From Campylobacter jejuni subsp. jejuni 414 (lineage in GTDB: Bacteria; Campylobacterota; Campylobacteria; Campylobacterales; Campylobacteraceae): a stretch of DNA of 64,000 nt. The notes below the pieces were generated by a model. It did no database searches, had not been told where the DNA came from, and saw only the letters and a list, made by a program, of their open reading frames with translations. The stretch lies in contig CM000855.1 of NCBI GenBank assembly GCA_000163995.1, forward strand, positions 468,583 through 532,582, read 5' to 3'. Positions within the stretch are counted from its first letter, which is position 1, and each line of letters starts with the position of its first letter. The position numbers and the translations under genes were made by a program. This document shows, piece after piece, positions 20,857 through 31,087 of this stretch.

Positions 20857-21526
20857 TTATAAGTTATCCATATAGCTTGTATTATAAGTATTTTTCAAGC
20901 GTTTATGTACAGTTTCGTACCAATTTTGAGATATGAAAGTGTTTAATTTTTCTAGTTTATCTAGTAAATTTGGATTTTGCTTAAGAATTTGATGCGGGGA
21001 ATAAAAAAGTTGATTAAGTTCAAATACACTAAGCAAAATAGAATTTTTTTCTAGAATTTTAATGTTTTCAGACTTTCGTATCTTTCCAACTTGTAAAACT
21101 TTAATAATACCATCCACTCAAACCGGTTTTAAAAATTTCATGTGTAAATTTTGGATTATTATGAATTTTTGAAATTTTTACACAAGGTTTTCTAGGTTCG
21201 CTTACTTGTAATATTACATTTGAAACTTGATGTATATCGCCTATGCAAACATTTTGTTCTTGAAGTCCATTAATGCTTAAATTTTCACCCATCATGCCAA
21301 ATTTTAGCTTTTTATTAAGAAATCTTTCCCATACGTGGTAATTTTGACAAGAATTGGCAAAAATGGCCTTGTGGTAACCTCCATGATGAATTTTATCAGC
21401 TATTTGATCATCTAAGATACCTAGAAAATCAATTTGCGTTTCTTCTAGATAGATATTTTTAATAAACGCACTTTGGAAATTTTTATAGTTTTTAATTTTT
21501 CCTATCTGTAAGCTTTGAATTTTCAT
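20857..21526 (-). pseudogene. MOSC-domain protein (YiiM-like), frameshifted
   Basis: The first 141 codons (ATG 21526) carry the MOSC core: FLGILDDQIADKIHHGGYHK, FGMMGENLSINGL and the VSEPRKPCVKI motif with the conserved cysteine. They end FKTGLSGWYY and stop. In another frame the sequence continues KVLQVGKIRKSENIKILEKN to 20857, as expected for YiiM relatives, where SGWYYRVL is a continuous motif. Removing one T near 21102-21110 joins them into about 222 residues. MOSC proteins of this type reduce N-hydroxylated compounds with a molybdenum cofactor. The start overlaps the dsbD stop. Confidence 0.78.
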
Positions 21527-23226
21527 GATTCTAGCTTGTTTAATAAATCATCAGCACTAATAAAGCCTGTAATTTTTAATTTTTCTTTTCCATTTTCAAA
21601 GAAAATTAAAACAGGTGGACCAAATACATTAAATTCTTTCATAGTTTTAATTTGTTCGCTATTGTTCTCACTTACATCAACTTTGATAAGCTTGTAATTT
21701 TGCATTTTTTGTACGATTCTTTCATCTTTAAAGGTTAACTCATCTAAAAGTTTGCAATTTTCACACCAAGATGCAGTAAAATCAAGCATTAATGGCTTTG
21801 TGCTTGTTTGTATTTCTTGTTTTAGTTGCTTAAGATTGTTGATATAATCATAACTTAAGGCAGAGTTTGTTGTAGATATAGAATTAAAATTTAAAGGATT
21901 TAAGAAATTTTTAGCTCCAAAAAGTCCTCCTAAGAAAATACTTAGAGAATAAGTTAAGACAAGAATTAAAATACTTTTTTTAATTTTAGAGATTATTGTA
22001 AAACTTTTTTCAAAAATTCCCATAAAAACACTAAAAAATACACCTAAAATTCCATAGGCAATTAAAATGTAATTATTTTCAATGATTCTAGAAAGTATCC
22101 AAATAGCCATAGCCAACATAACAAAACCAAAGAAAATTTTTACTTTTTCCATCCAAAAACCAGGTTTAATAAAGCCTAATCCCAAGCCTATGAAAAGTAA
22201 AGGCATACCCATACCAAAACTCATGATAAAAAGTGCACTGCCACCTAATAAAGCATCACCTGTATTAGCTATATAAATTAAAGCACCTGCTAAAGGAGCT
22301 GCTACACAAGGGCCTACTATTAAAGCGGATAAAAATCCCATAATAGCTATACCCATAAGTCCTTTCCCTTTTTCGCTTTTTTTGTGTATAAAGGTTTGAA
22401 ACTTTAATGGCAATTCAAAACGAAAAGCTCCAAACATAGCAAAAGCAAAAGCTATGAAGATTAGAGCAAAAAGAATTAAAACAACAGGCTTTTGTAAAAT
22501 TCCTTGAACACTTGCTCCTAGAAAACTTGCTATAACTCCGGCAATAGCGTAGGTCAAAGACATAAAAAAAACATAGATAAAAGAGAGAAAAAAGCTGTGT
22601 TTTTTTGAAAATTTGGCATTGCTTTTTGCTATGATAAGAGAAGATAAAATCGGAATCATAGGTAAAATACAAGGTGTTAAGGAAAGCAAAAGTCCATAGC
22701 CAAAAAAACTTAGTAAAATCCAAAAAAAATTATCTGTTGCTAAAAAATTTGCTATAGAGCTTTCTTCGGATTTGACATCGGTTTTTTTATTTGTTGTTTG
22801 AGCTTTGTAAGGTTTGGAAATTTCAAAAGCATCTTTTTTAGAACTAAGATCAAAATACCAAATTTGAGGATTATAACACAAGCCTTGTTCAGAACAACCT
22901 TGAAATTCAAGCTTGATTAAATTTGTATCATTTTTTGCAAAGCGTTCTAGTAATAAATTTGGCAAAGCTAAATTCAATTTTTGATAATAAACATGTTCAC
23001 TGCCTCTTGTAGAGCTTTGAGGTAAATTAATTAAAGAGCTTATATCTTTTTCATTTATATATAATTTAAGTTTATTAGAATAAAGATAAATATCTTTTCC
23101 AAGTTCAATATCAATTGAGATAAAGTTACTATAGGAGTTTGATTTTACATTAAAAGCTTCATTTAAAGACAATATAGAAGCAAAACATAAGCAAAAACTT
23201 AATAAAATAATACCAAGAATACGCAT
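21523..23226 (-). CDS. dsbD: Thiol:disulfide interchange protein DsbD
   Basis: DsbD moves electrons from cytoplasmic thioredoxin across the inner membrane to periplasmic thiol proteins and cytochrome c maturation. It has a signal peptide, an N-terminal periplasmic domain with the GCSEQGLCYNP motif, eight transmembrane segments containing TPCILPMIPILSS and GPCVAAPLAG, and a C-terminal thioredoxin-like domain with SWCENCKLLDELTF. I start it at ATG 23226 (AGGA upstream, 567 residues). The more upstream ATG 23259 overlaps a TATAAT promoter box. The next gene on this strand overlaps the stop by 4 bases. Confidence 0.94.
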   Translation of the reverse strand: MRILGIILLSFCLCFASILSLNEAFNVKSNSYSNFISIDIELGKDIYLYSNKLKLYINEKDISSLINLPQSSTRGSEHVYYQKLNLALPNLLLERFAKNDTNLIKLEFQGCSEQGLCYNPQIWYFDLSSKKDAFEISKPYKAQTTNKKTDVKSEESSIANFLATDNFFWILLSFFGYGLLLSLTPCILPMIPILSSLIIAKSNAKFSKKHSFFLSFIYVFFMSLTYAIAGVIASFLGASVQGILQKPVVLILFALIFIAFAFAMFGAFRFELPLKFQTFIHKKSEKGKGLMGIAIMGFLSALIVGPCVAAPLAGALIYIANTGDALLGGSALFIMSFGMGMPLLFIGLGLGFIKPGFWMEKVKIFFGFVMLAMAIWILSRIIENNYILIAYGILGVFFSVFMGIFEKSFTIISKIKKSILILVLTYSLSIFLGGLFGAKNFLNPLNFNSISTTNSALSYDYINNLKQLKQEIQTSTKPLMLDFTASWCENCKLLDELTFKDERIVQKMQNYKLIKVDVSENNSEQIKTMKEFNVFGPPVLIFFENGKEKLKITGFISADDLLNKLES

Positions 23227-23257
23227 AAATTTCCTAAAACTTATTTTTTTAGTTTCC

Positions 23258-23263
23258 ATTATA
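23258..23263 (-). promoter_or_regulatory. Promoter -10 box of dsbD
   Basis: On the minus strand this reads TATAAT, about 33 bases before the preferred dsbD start at 23226. It overlaps the alternative upstream ATG, which argues against using that ATG. Confidence 0.5.
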
Positions 23264-23300
23264 ATTTATTATGGTAAATTTGCTTTATAAGGTTTAAAAA

Positions 23301-24159
23301 ATGCAGGAAAATAGTTCTCTAAAAACGCAAGTGGCTACAAAAAATAATGAAATTTATGTTTGCGTTGCAAAGAAAGAAAAGTACAATAGAATATGAAAAA
23401 GATTTAAAAAATTTGCAAATTGAGCTTTTAAAATTTCAAAATTATGTTAAAGCAAAAGGCTTAAAAGTTCTCATACTTATAGAAGGGCGTGATGCAGCTA
23501 GAAAAGGTGGAGCGATTAAGCGTTTGATTGAGCATTTAAATCCACGTGGTTGTGGCACTTGAAAAACCTAGTGATATGGAAAAAATACAGTGGTATTTTC
23601 AGCGTTATATAACACATTTACCTTCAGCTGGTGAGATTGTGATTTTTGATAGATCTTGGTATAACTGTGCAGGAGTAGAGCCAGTTATGGGTTTTTGTAC
23701 CTCACAACAACATAAAGATTTTTTAAAGGAGGTGCCTTTGTTTGAAAATATGATTTCAAGCAGTGATGTTATTTTTTTAAATTTTTATTTTTCAGTATTA
23801 AAAGATGAATAAAAAACGCTTTAAGAAACGCCGAAGCGATCCGCTTAAACAATACAAATTATTTCCTGTGGATCAAAAATGGCAAGAATTATGGGATAAG
23901 TATATTCTTAGCTAAATATGCTATGCTTTTAGCGTCTAATACTCTAGCTTGCCCTTGGAGTATTATTTTTTCTGATGATAAGAAAAAAGCAAGATTAAAT
24001 TTATTACGCTTTATACTTTCTAAGGTAGAATATGCAAATAAAAAAAACTGGAGATTTTTCTAAATTAGTGTGTAGTGGAGAAGAAATACGAAAGATGAAA
24101 GCGAATTTAGAAAAACTTGATAGTAAAAAAGCAGATGAGAAAATAAAGATTTAGATTAA
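23301..24159 (+). pseudogene. ppk2: Degenerate ppk2 (polyphosphate kinase 2 family)
   Basis: The remains of a PPK2-type kinase, which makes GTP/ATP from polyphosphate, are spread over at least three frames with five or more breaks. Readable parts include YEKDLKNLQIELLKFQNYVK, IEGRDAARKGGAIKRLIEHL, IFDRSWYNCAGVEPVMGF, KKRRSDPLKQYKL and ARLNLLRFILSKVEY. Key residues have changed: the Walker A glycine of GRDAAGKGG is Arg, the Arg of the WYNRAG motif is Cys, and internal stops occur. This is decay beyond simple indels, so it is a true pseudogene. It lies between dsbD (divergent) and the M20 hydrolase. Confidence 0.88.
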
Positions 24160-24167
24160 GGAATAGA

Positions 24168-25358
24168 ATGCAAAAACTAGTTGAAAATTTAGCTCTAAAG
24201 TACTATGATAAAATAGTTTATTTAAGACATCAAATTCACATGCATCCTGAGCTTGAATTTGAAGAAGAAAATACAGCTAATTTAGTGTGTGAAATTTTAG
24301 ATGAGTTTGGTATTAAATATCAAAGAAATATCGCAAAAACAGGAATTTTAGCCATTATAGAAGGGAAAAAGAAGAGTCAGAAAAAATCAAAATGTGTTCT
24401 TCTAAGAGCAGATATGGATGCTTTGCCTATACAAGAAAAAACTAATCTAAGCTATGCTTCAAAAATTGATGGTAAGATGCATGCATGTGGACATGATGGG
24501 CATACAGCAGGACTTTTAGGGGCTGCTTTAATATTAAATGAGCTTAAAGACGAATTTTGTGGTATAGTTAAATTTATGTTTCAGCCTGCAGAAGAAGGAA
24601 GCGGTGGGGCTAAGCTCATGATAGAATCAGATGTATTAGAAAATCCTTATGTTGATGCGGTTTTTGGTTGTCATTTATGGGGGGCTTTGCTTGAAAACAC
24701 TGTTCAAATTGTAAGTGGTGAAATGATGGCTGGAACGGATATTTTTGATTTGGAATTTATTGGCAGAGGAGGACATGGGGCCCATCCGCATACTTGCATA
24801 GATCCTATAGTTATGGCAACGCAATTTGTAAATAATATACAAAGTGTTGTTTCTAGGCGTTTAGCTCCTTATGAAGCAGGGGTGATTACCGTGGGTCAAA
24901 TTTGTGCAGGAACAACTTATAATGTTATTCCTGCAAATGCTTATTTGAAAGGAACTGTACGCTTTTTAAATGATAAAACGCAAGATATTTTAAAAAATTC
25001 TCTAGAGCAAGTGGCTGCTGCCACAGCAAAATCTAATGGCGGAGATTATAAGCTTAAATATACTAAAGAATTTCCCCCTTTGATTAATGATGAAAAAGCT
25101 GCTTTAATAGCAAGAAAAGCTTTTGGAAAGCTTTTGGGAGAGGAAAATATTATTATTTCTTCTAAGCCTGATATGGGGGCTGAAGATTTTGCTTTTTTAA
25201 CACGCGAAAGAATGGGGGCTTATGTATTTGTTGGAATTTCGAAAGATTTAAATCATCCAGTCTTGCACCATAGTTCTACTTTTTGTTGGGATGATGAAAA
25301 TTTAAAAGTATTAATGCAAGGTGATGTAATGATGGCTTTGGAGTTTTTAAATTTATAA
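24168..25358 (+). CDS. M20 family amidohydrolase (hippurate hydrolase-like)
   Basis: A 396-residue M20D metallopeptidase/amidohydrolase. The metal site appears in LLRADMDALPIQE, MHACGHDGHTAGLLG, MFQPAEEGSGGAK (catalytic Glu-Glu) and the C-terminal HHSSTFCWDD. A dimerisation domain (about 185-300) includes GRGGHGAHPHTCIDP. It probably hydrolyses N-acyl amino acids. C. jejuni has a separate hipO for hippurate, so the substrate is open. AAGGA (24158-24162) precedes the ATG. It may be co-transcribed with the decayed ppk2. Confidence 0.93.
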   Translation: MQKLVENLALKYYDKIVYLRHQIHMHPELEFEEENTANLVCEILDEFGIKYQRNIAKTGILAIIEGKKKSQKKSKCVLLRADMDALPIQEKTNLSYASKIDGKMHACGHDGHTAGLLGAALILNELKDEFCGIVKFMFQPAEEGSGGAKLMIESDVLENPYVDAVFGCHLWGALLENTVQIVSGEMMAGTDIFDLEFIGRGGHGAHPHTCIDPIVMATQFVNNIQSVVSRRLAPYEAGVITVGQICAGTTYNVIPANAYLKGTVRFLNDKTQDILKNSLEQVAAATAKSNGGDYKLKYTKEFPPLINDEKAALIARKAFGKLLGEENIIISSKPDMGAEDFAFLTRERMGAYVFVGISKDLNHPVLHHSSTFCWDDENLKVLMQGDVMMALEFLNL

Positions 25359-25369
25359 AACATAGAATT

Positions 25370-25391
25370 AAAATTCACAAAAAATTCACAA
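25370..25391 (+). repeat. Perfect 11-bp tandem repeat upstream of macA
   Basis: AAAATTCACAA occurs twice head to tail (25370-25380 and 25381-25391), ending about 9 bases before the candidate -10 box of macA. An 11-bp period is one helical turn, the usual spacing for binding sites of OmpR/PhoB-type response regulators. This makes it a candidate operator. Which regulator would bind is unknown. Confidence 0.5.
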
Positions 25392-25399
25392 AGAATGAG

Positions 25400-25405
25400 T
25401 AAAAT
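25400..25405 (+). promoter_or_regulatory. Candidate -10 box for macA-macB-tolC-like operon
   Basis: TAAAAT lies 34 bases before the macA ATG and just downstream of the 11-bp tandem repeat. AGGA follows at 25426-25429. The three efflux genes downstream overlap or abut, so one promoter could serve all. Confidence 0.45.
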
Positions 25406-25439
25406 TTAATCCTTAATTTTTCTTTAGGATTTGTTATTT

Positions 25440-26606
25440 ATGAAAAAGAAGATTATTTTAATTATTTTAATTGTAATACTTGGAAGTATTGGGGCTTATT
25501 TTATTTTTTTTAACAATGATGAAAAAATTAGCTATTTAACTCAAAAAATACAAAAAAAAGATATATCTCAAACTATAGAAGCAGTAGGAAAGGTATATGC
25601 TAAAGATCAAGTAGATGTAGGTGCTCAAGTTAGTGGGCAAATTATAAAGCTTTATGTGGATGTGGGAACTCATGTAAAGCAAGGTGATTTGATCGCTCAG
25701 ATTGACAAAGATAAACAACAAAATGATTTAGATATTACAAAAGCTCAACTTCAAAGTGCTAAGGCTAATTTAGAAAGTAAAAAAGTTGCCCTTGAGATTG
25801 CTAGCAAACAATATCAAAGAGAGCAAAAACTTTATGCAGCTAAGGCAAGTTCGCTTGAAAATTTAGAAACTCAAAAAAATAATTATTATACTTTAAAAGC
25901 CAATGTTGCAGAACTTAATGCTCAAGTAGTTCAGCTTGAAATCACTCTTAAAAATGCACAAAAGGATTTAGACTATACAACCATTAGTGCGCCTATGGAC
26001 GGTGTTGTGATTAATGTGGCTGTTGATGAAGGACAAACCGTTAATGCGAATCAAAACACCCCTACTATAGTTCGTATAGCTAATTTAGATGAGATGGAAG
26101 TAAGAATGGAAATAGCAGAAGCTGATGTGAGCAAGATAAAAGTAGGAACAGAGCTTGATTTTTCTTTGCTCAATGATCCTCAAAAAACTTATCATGCCAA
26201 GATCGCAAGTATAGACCCGGCTGATACTGAAGTGAGTAATTCTACTACAAGCTCATCAAGTTCAGGTTCTTCAAGCTCAAGTTCATCTAATGCTATTTAT
26301 TATTACGCAAAATTTTACGTAGCTAATAAAGATGATTTTTTGCGTATTGGCATGAGTATACAAAATGAAATCGTCGTAGCTAGTGCAAAAGCTGTTTTAG
26401 CTGTGCCAACTTATGCGATTAAGAGTAATTCAAAAGGCTATTATGTTGAAATTTTAGAAAATCAAAAAGCAGTTAAAAAATATGTTAAACTCGGTATTAA
26501 AGATTCTATCAATACTCAAATTTTAGAAGGTGTGAATGAAAATGAAGAATTGATAGTAAGTTCAAGTGCTGATGATTTAGCTCCTAAAATAAAGTTGAGA
26601 TTTTAA
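25440..26606 (+). CDS. macA: MacA-like periplasmic adaptor of a tripartite efflux pump
   Basis: A 388-residue membrane fusion protein that links the MacB ATPase to an outer-membrane channel. It has an N-terminal membrane anchor ([20 protein letters not shown]), a lipoyl/barrel-sandwich half ([20 protein letters not shown]), an alpha-helical hairpin (about 95-175), the second lipoyl half ([20 protein letters not shown]), and a beta-barrel region interrupted by a serine-rich stretch (about residues 266-284). I choose ATG 25440 rather than the in-frame TTG 25431, which is too close to the AGGA. The stop overlaps the macB ATG by one base. Confidence 0.92.
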   Translation: MKKKIILIILIVILGSIGAYFIFFNNDEKISYLTQKIQKKDISQTIEAVGKVYAKDQVDVGAQVSGQIIKLYVDVGTHVKQGDLIAQIDKDKQQNDLDITKAQLQSAKANLESKKVALEIASKQYQREQKLYAAKASSLENLETQKNNYYTLKANVAELNAQVVQLEITLKNAQKDLDYTTISAPMDGVVINVAVDEGQTVNANQNTPTIVRIANLDEMEVRMEIAEADVSKIKVGTELDFSLLNDPQKTYHAKIASIDPADTEVSNSTTSSSSSGSSSSSSSNAIYYYAKFYVANKDDFLRIGMSIQNEIVVASAKAVLAVPTYAIKSNSKGYYVEILENQKAVKKYVKLGIKDSINTQILEGVNENEELIVSSSADDLAPKIKLRF

Positions 26607-28531
26607 TGATTTTTCTTAAAAATATCTGCAAAAATATAGCCGAAAATGCCATTTTAAAAAATGTAAGTTTAAGTATAGAAAAAGGCGAATTTGTTGCTAT
26701 TATAGGACAAAGTGGGAGTGGTAAAACTTCGCTTTTAAATATCATAGGAACGCTAGATACGCCAAGTAGTGGAACTTATGTTTTTGATCAGTATGAAGTA
26801 ACTAAACTTGATAACGATGAAAAAGCAAGATTAAGGCGTGAAAAAATAGGTTTTATATTTCAAAGATATAATCTTTTAACCTTGCTTAGCGCTAAAGAAA
26901 ATGTTTCTTTACCTGCAGTTTATGCAGGGAAAAATATACAAGAAAGAAATCAAAATGCTAAAAAACTTTTAAACGATTTAGAATTAGCTCATAAGTTAGA
27001 ATCTAAGCCTAATGAATTAAGCGGAGGGCAGCAACAGCGCGTTTCTATAGCAAGAGCTTTAATGAATGGTGGAGAACTTATTTTAGCAGATGAGCCAACA
27101 GGAGCTTTGGATAGCAAAAGTGGTATTATGGTGCTTGAAATTTTACAAAAACTTAATGCACAAGGTCATACTATAGTTTTAGTAACTCACGATCCAAAAA
27201 TTGCAGCACAAACAAAAAGGATTATAGAGATTAAAGATGGTGAAATTTTAAGTGACACTAAAAAAGAAAAAATTCAAGAAAAACACACTTTAAAAACAAT
27301 GCCTAAAGAGAAAAAAACACTCACTTTGCTTAAAAATCAAGCCTTTGAGTGTTTTAAAATAGCTTATTCTTCTATACTTGCACATAAACTTCGTTCTGTT
27401 TTAACTATGCTAGGAATCATCATAGGTATTGCTTCTGTAGTTTGTGTTGTAGCCTTAGGGTTAGGTTCTCAAGCTAAAGTGCTTGAGTCTATTGCAAGAC
27501 TTGGAACAAATACTATTGAAATTCGCCCTGGAAAGGGTTTTGGGGATTTACGTTCAGGTAAAACAAGGCTTAATTTTAGCGATTTAGAAACGCTAAGATC
27601 TTTAGAGTATTTAGAAGCGGTTGATGCTTATTCAAACACTTCAGGAGTAGCAACTTATACAAATATTTCCTTAAGTGCAAGAGCTGAAGGGGTTGGAGCC
27701 AATAATTTTGCTATAGAGGGTTTAAGGATAGATGCAGGAAGAATTTTAAACAATGATGATGTAAAAAATAGTACCAATGTTGCCGTGTTAGATTTTAACG
27801 CTAAAAAAAATCTTTTTCCTGCTGAAAAAAGTGAAAATATTTTAGGTCGTGTGGTGCTTTTTAACTCTCAGCCTTTTAAGATAATAGGGGTTTTACAAAA
27901 AAATACAGACAAGCCTATAGAAGATAATGTAGTGCGTCTTTATATACCTTATACAACACTGATGAATAAACTTACAGGTGATAGAAATTTGCGTGAAATT
28001 ATCGTTAAGGTTAAAGATGAGGTGAGTTCAACTTTAGCCGAAAATGCCATTATAAGAATTTTAGAAATTAAACGCGGACAAAAGGATTTTTTTACTTTTA
28101 ATTCTGATACTTTTAAGCAAGCCATCACAGCAAACAAACGCACTACAACCATACTCACCGCTTGTGTGGCAGTGATTGCTTTGATTGTTGGGGGTATAGG
28201 AGTGATGAATATTATGCTTGTTTCTGTAAGCGAAAGAACAAGAGAAATAGGCATTCGTATGGCTATAGGGGCTAGAAGAGAAGATATCATGATGCAGTTT
28301 TTAATCGAAGCGGTTATGATTTGTACTATAGGAGCGATTTTAGGTGTGATTTTGTCGATTTTTATTATTTTTGCTTTTAATACTTTAAGTACAGATTTTC
28401 CTATGATTTTAAATGCTTATTCTGTACTTTTAGGGCTTTTAAGCTCCATGTTTATTGGTGTGATTTTTGGCTTTTTCCCTGCAAGAAATGCAGCAAATTT
28501 AAATCCTATTAGTGCTTTGTCAAAGGAATAA
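26606..28531 (+). CDS. macB: MacB-like ABC transporter, fused ATPase and permease
   Basis: A 641-residue mechanotransmission-type ABC protein. The N-terminal ATPase has Walker [11 protein letters not shown], signature [15 protein letters not shown], Walker [13 protein letters not shown] and H-loop VTHD. A linker leads to a transmembrane helix near residue 265, a large periplasmic domain, and three C-terminal helices with [19 protein letters not shown]. The order is that of MacB. With MacA and the following lipoprotein channel it should expel macrolides, peptides or other periplasmic substrates. Confidence 0.95.
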   Translation: MIFLKNICKNIAENAILKNVSLSIEKGEFVAIIGQSGSGKTSLLNIIGTLDTPSSGTYVFDQYEVTKLDNDEKARLRREKIGFIFQRYNLLTLLSAKENVSLPAVYAGKNIQERNQNAKKLLNDLELAHKLESKPNELSGGQQQRVSIARALMNGGELILADEPTGALDSKSGIMVLEILQKLNAQGHTIVLVTHDPKIAAQTKRIIEIKDGEILSDTKKEKIQEKHTLKTMPKEKKTLTLLKNQAFECFKIAYSSILAHKLRSVLTMLGIIIGIASVVCVVALGLGSQAKVLESIARLGTNTIEIRPGKGFGDLRSGKTRLNFSDLETLRSLEYLEAVDAYSNTSGVATYTNISLSARAEGVGANNFAIEGLRIDAGRILNNDDVKNSTNVAVLDFNAKKNLFPAEKSENILGRVVLFNSQPFKIIGVLQKNTDKPIEDNVVRLYIPYTTLMNKLTGDRNLREIIVKVKDEVSSTLAENAIIRILEIKRGQKDFFTFNSDTFKQAITANKRTTTILTACVAVIALIVGGIGVMNIMLVSVSERTREIGIRMAIGARREDIMMQFLIEAVMICTIGAILGVILSIFIIFAFNTLSTDFPMILNAYSVLLGLLSSMFIGVIFGFFPARNAANLNPISALSKE

Positions 28532-28532
28532 A

Positions 28533-29903
28533 ATGAAAATAATACTTAGCATTTTTTTTAGCATTTTTTTAAGTGCTTGTGGTGCAAAACTTAGCTTGCC
28601 TAAGGAAATTAGTTTGACTCAAGAACAAATGAAAGATTTAAATCTCACTTATGATTGGTATAAGTCCTATGATAATGTAAAATTAAATGAATTTTTAAAT
28701 TTTGTTTTGTTAAATAATAGTGATATTAATATCGCTAGAAAAACTTTGCTTTCAGCTTTAGCTAGGGCTGATTTAATTAATTATGATTTATATCTGACTT
28801 TAAGTGGAAATTTAGGTTTTGGTGGGGATAAAGACTTAAATTCAGGCAAACAAAGTAAAAATTTTAATAATTCTTTAAATTTAAGCTATGAACTTGATAT
28901 TTATGGTAAGTTAAGAGATAGTGCAAGTGCAAGTGAATTTAATGCAAAAGCAAGTGCTTATGATCTTGAAAATTTAAAAATAAGCATGATCAATACAGCC
29001 TTAAATGATGTTTTTGAACTGGCTTATTTTAACGATGTAGATAAATTGCTCCAAACTTATTTTGCAAATTTAGAGCAAATGAAAGAGCTTTATAGTTATA
29101 AATATGAACTTGGAAAAATAGAAGAATTAGATCTTTTAAATATAGAGCAAAGCTTGCTAAGAGCCAAGCAAAATTTATTAAACAATGATCAAAATCGCAA
29201 TTTGCTTATAAAAAATTTACAAGATTTATTAGCAAAGCAAGAGGGTTTTACTTATATAGAGTATTTTAAAACCTTATCTTTGAATGATTTTAAAACATTA
29301 AATCCTAATTTTAATATACCTTTAAAAGCTTTAGCGTATCGTGCGGATGTAAGATCTAAGCTTAATAGTTTAAAATCAGCTTTTAAAGACTATTCTTCTA
29401 TGCAAAAATCTATTTTGCCGAGTATTTCTTTAGGTGGAGCATTAAGTGGGAGTGATAAAAATTTTGATGATAGTTTTAAATTTGAAATTTTAAGCGGTAA
29501 TGTTAAGATTTCTTTGCCTTTTTTAGATTATGGTAGAGTAAAGCAAAATATTAAAATTTCACAATTTACTTATGAGCAACTTTTGATTTCTTATGAGCAA
29601 GCTTTGCAAAGTGCGATGAATGAATTTGTATTAAATTATAAAGATTATCAAAGCAATACCTTGCTTTTACAAAATTTGCAAAATATTAATACTAAACAAG
29701 AATTTATTACTAAGACGTATCATGAAAAATACATTTTAGGAAAAAGCGAATTAAAAGATTATTTAGATGCGAACAATACTTTAAATTCTACTCAGCAAGA
29801 ATTTTTAAGGGCTAGATTTAATCTTTTAAAAACCATTAATGCTTACTATCAAATTACAGCTTTAAGCTTTAATGATGAAAATCTAGAATCACTTAAATAT
29901 TAG
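28533..29903 (+). CDS. TolC/NodT-family outer-membrane efflux lipoprotein
   Basis: A 456-residue outer-membrane channel protein with a lipoprotein signal peptide (lipobox LSAC), a mostly helical periplasmic region with two OEP repeats, and LSYELDIYGKLRDSA typical of NodT-type proteins. It follows macB by one base with AAAGGA before ATG 28533, so it is the natural third part of this pump. An upstream in-frame start at 28512 lies inside macB and lacks a ribosome binding site. It is not the cmeC or cmeD channel, which lie elsewhere in C. jejuni. Confidence 0.9.
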   Translation: MKIILSIFFSIFLSACGAKLSLPKEISLTQEQMKDLNLTYDWYKSYDNVKLNEFLNFVLLNNSDINIARKTLLSALARADLINYDLYLTLSGNLGFGGDKDLNSGKQSKNFNNSLNLSYELDIYGKLRDSASASEFNAKASAYDLENLKISMINTALNDVFELAYFNDVDKLLQTYFANLEQMKELYSYKYELGKIEELDLLNIEQSLLRAKQNLLNNDQNRNLLIKNLQDLLAKQEGFTYIEYFKTLSLNDFKTLNPNFNIPLKALAYRADVRSKLNSLKSAFKDYSSMQKSILPSISLGGALSGSDKNFDDSFKFEILSGNVKISLPFLDYGRVKQNIKISQFTYEQLLISYEQALQSAMNEFVLNYKDYQSNTLLLQNLQNINTKQEFITKTYHEKYILGKSELKDYLDANNTLNSTQQEFLRARFNLLKTINAYYQITALSFNDENLESLKY

Positions 29904-29906
29904 TTT

Positions 29907-31087
29907 TTAATAATTGATGATATTTTTTAAATCATCAAGTAATTTTTTGGCCATAAGTTCATAGCCTTTTATAGTAAGATGCACATCATTTAGTGAAAGT
30001 TTTTGTTCTATCCATTTGTTTTTTCCACCGCTATCTTGCATAAATTTATGCATATCAAAGATAAGAGTTTTTTCTTCTTTGGCGACTTCATATAATGCTT
30101 TGCGTATGGTAAAAAAATCAGGAGCAAGTTTATAGTTTTTGCCTTCTTTTTGTACTACGGTTGGTGGAGCGATTAGTATAATAATAGCGTTTTTATTATG
30201 AGTTTTTAAAATGTTAATCCATTTTTTTAAATTATTTTTGAATTTTTGTTTTTCAAAACCTTTAAAGAGTGCGTCATTAGAACCATAGGCAAGAATAATC
30301 AAATCATTGTGTAAAAGTTGTAGCTCTTTTTGCACAACTGCTTGATTCCAAGAAAGCCATAGATCGCTTTTAGCACCATTGATTGCAATTGTGTCTAAAA
30401 AAACATTATTATTTTTATTTGTGATAAAGTATCCTCCTAACTCAGCATCTTTTTGCAAGGCTGAAATTCGCAAAGGAAAATCAAGTTCTAACTCTTTATA
30501 AGACCATTTATTAGTTTGTGTGCTTCTTAACTCATAACTTCGATTTTTTGCATCTTTGATGCTAAAAGCATTGGTATTTTGTTTAGCTTTGAATAAAAAT
30601 CCTATTTTGAAATTCTTTTTATCTAAAGTTGTATCAAGATTGATTTTTGCACCTTTGATTTTTGCTTTTGCTATAATTCCGCCTAGTGGAAAATTATACT
30701 CAGCATTAGCAGGATTTCTCGAGTTTAAAATTTCAAAGTTTTTATAAGAATAAACAAGATTAAGATTTTGTTGATATTTGGGTTGTAAAGGATAGGCAAA
30801 GCCTATGGAGTTAGAGCGGATTAAATATCCTCTTATAACACGCGGAAAAAAATCAGCTGCTATATGGGAATCTCCATAAATTCTAACTCCTATATTTTGA
30901 TTATTTTCTTAGTTTTTTTTCTAAATTTTTTAAGATCTTTTTTTGATGCATAGCTTGTTAAAGCAGGGTGATTTTTGTTTTGATTGAGTATAGAATTTAT
31001 TGTGTCATTAGTGTTTAAATTTTGTGCATAAGAACTAGTAAAAATAATAAAAAATAATAAGATAAAATTAAATTTATTTACTAGCAT
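29907..31087 (-). pseudogene. ape1: ape1-like SGNH esterase for O-acetyl-peptidoglycan, frameshifted
   Basis: The first 65 codons (ATG 31087) give a signal peptide ending SSYAQ and a short linker, then stop. The rest is open in another frame and starts IGVRIYGDSHIAADFFPR, where GDSH is the catalytic serine block. LILAYGSNDALFKG follows near the middle, and NDVHLTIKGYELM with the catalytic Asp-His near the end. Adding one A to the run at 30904-30907 (minus-strand AAGAAAATAATC) joins them into about 393 residues. As the third gene behind patA and patB it fits the known C. jejuni O-acetylation cluster. The start overlaps patB by 14 bases. Confidence 0.82.
29914..29938. terminator. Possible terminator hairpin between efflux operon and ape1
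   Basis: TTGATGAT and ATCATCAA form an 8-bp perfect stem with a 9-base loop. It begins about 11 bases after the efflux lipoprotein stop and lies in the 3' end of the convergent ape1. The T run after it is weak, so this is tentative. Confidence 0.35.

Noticed and set aside
31074-31087. Programmed frameshift between patB and ape1
   Set aside because: The two frames simply overlap by 14 bases, an ordinary coupled start. The ape1 break lies further downstream.
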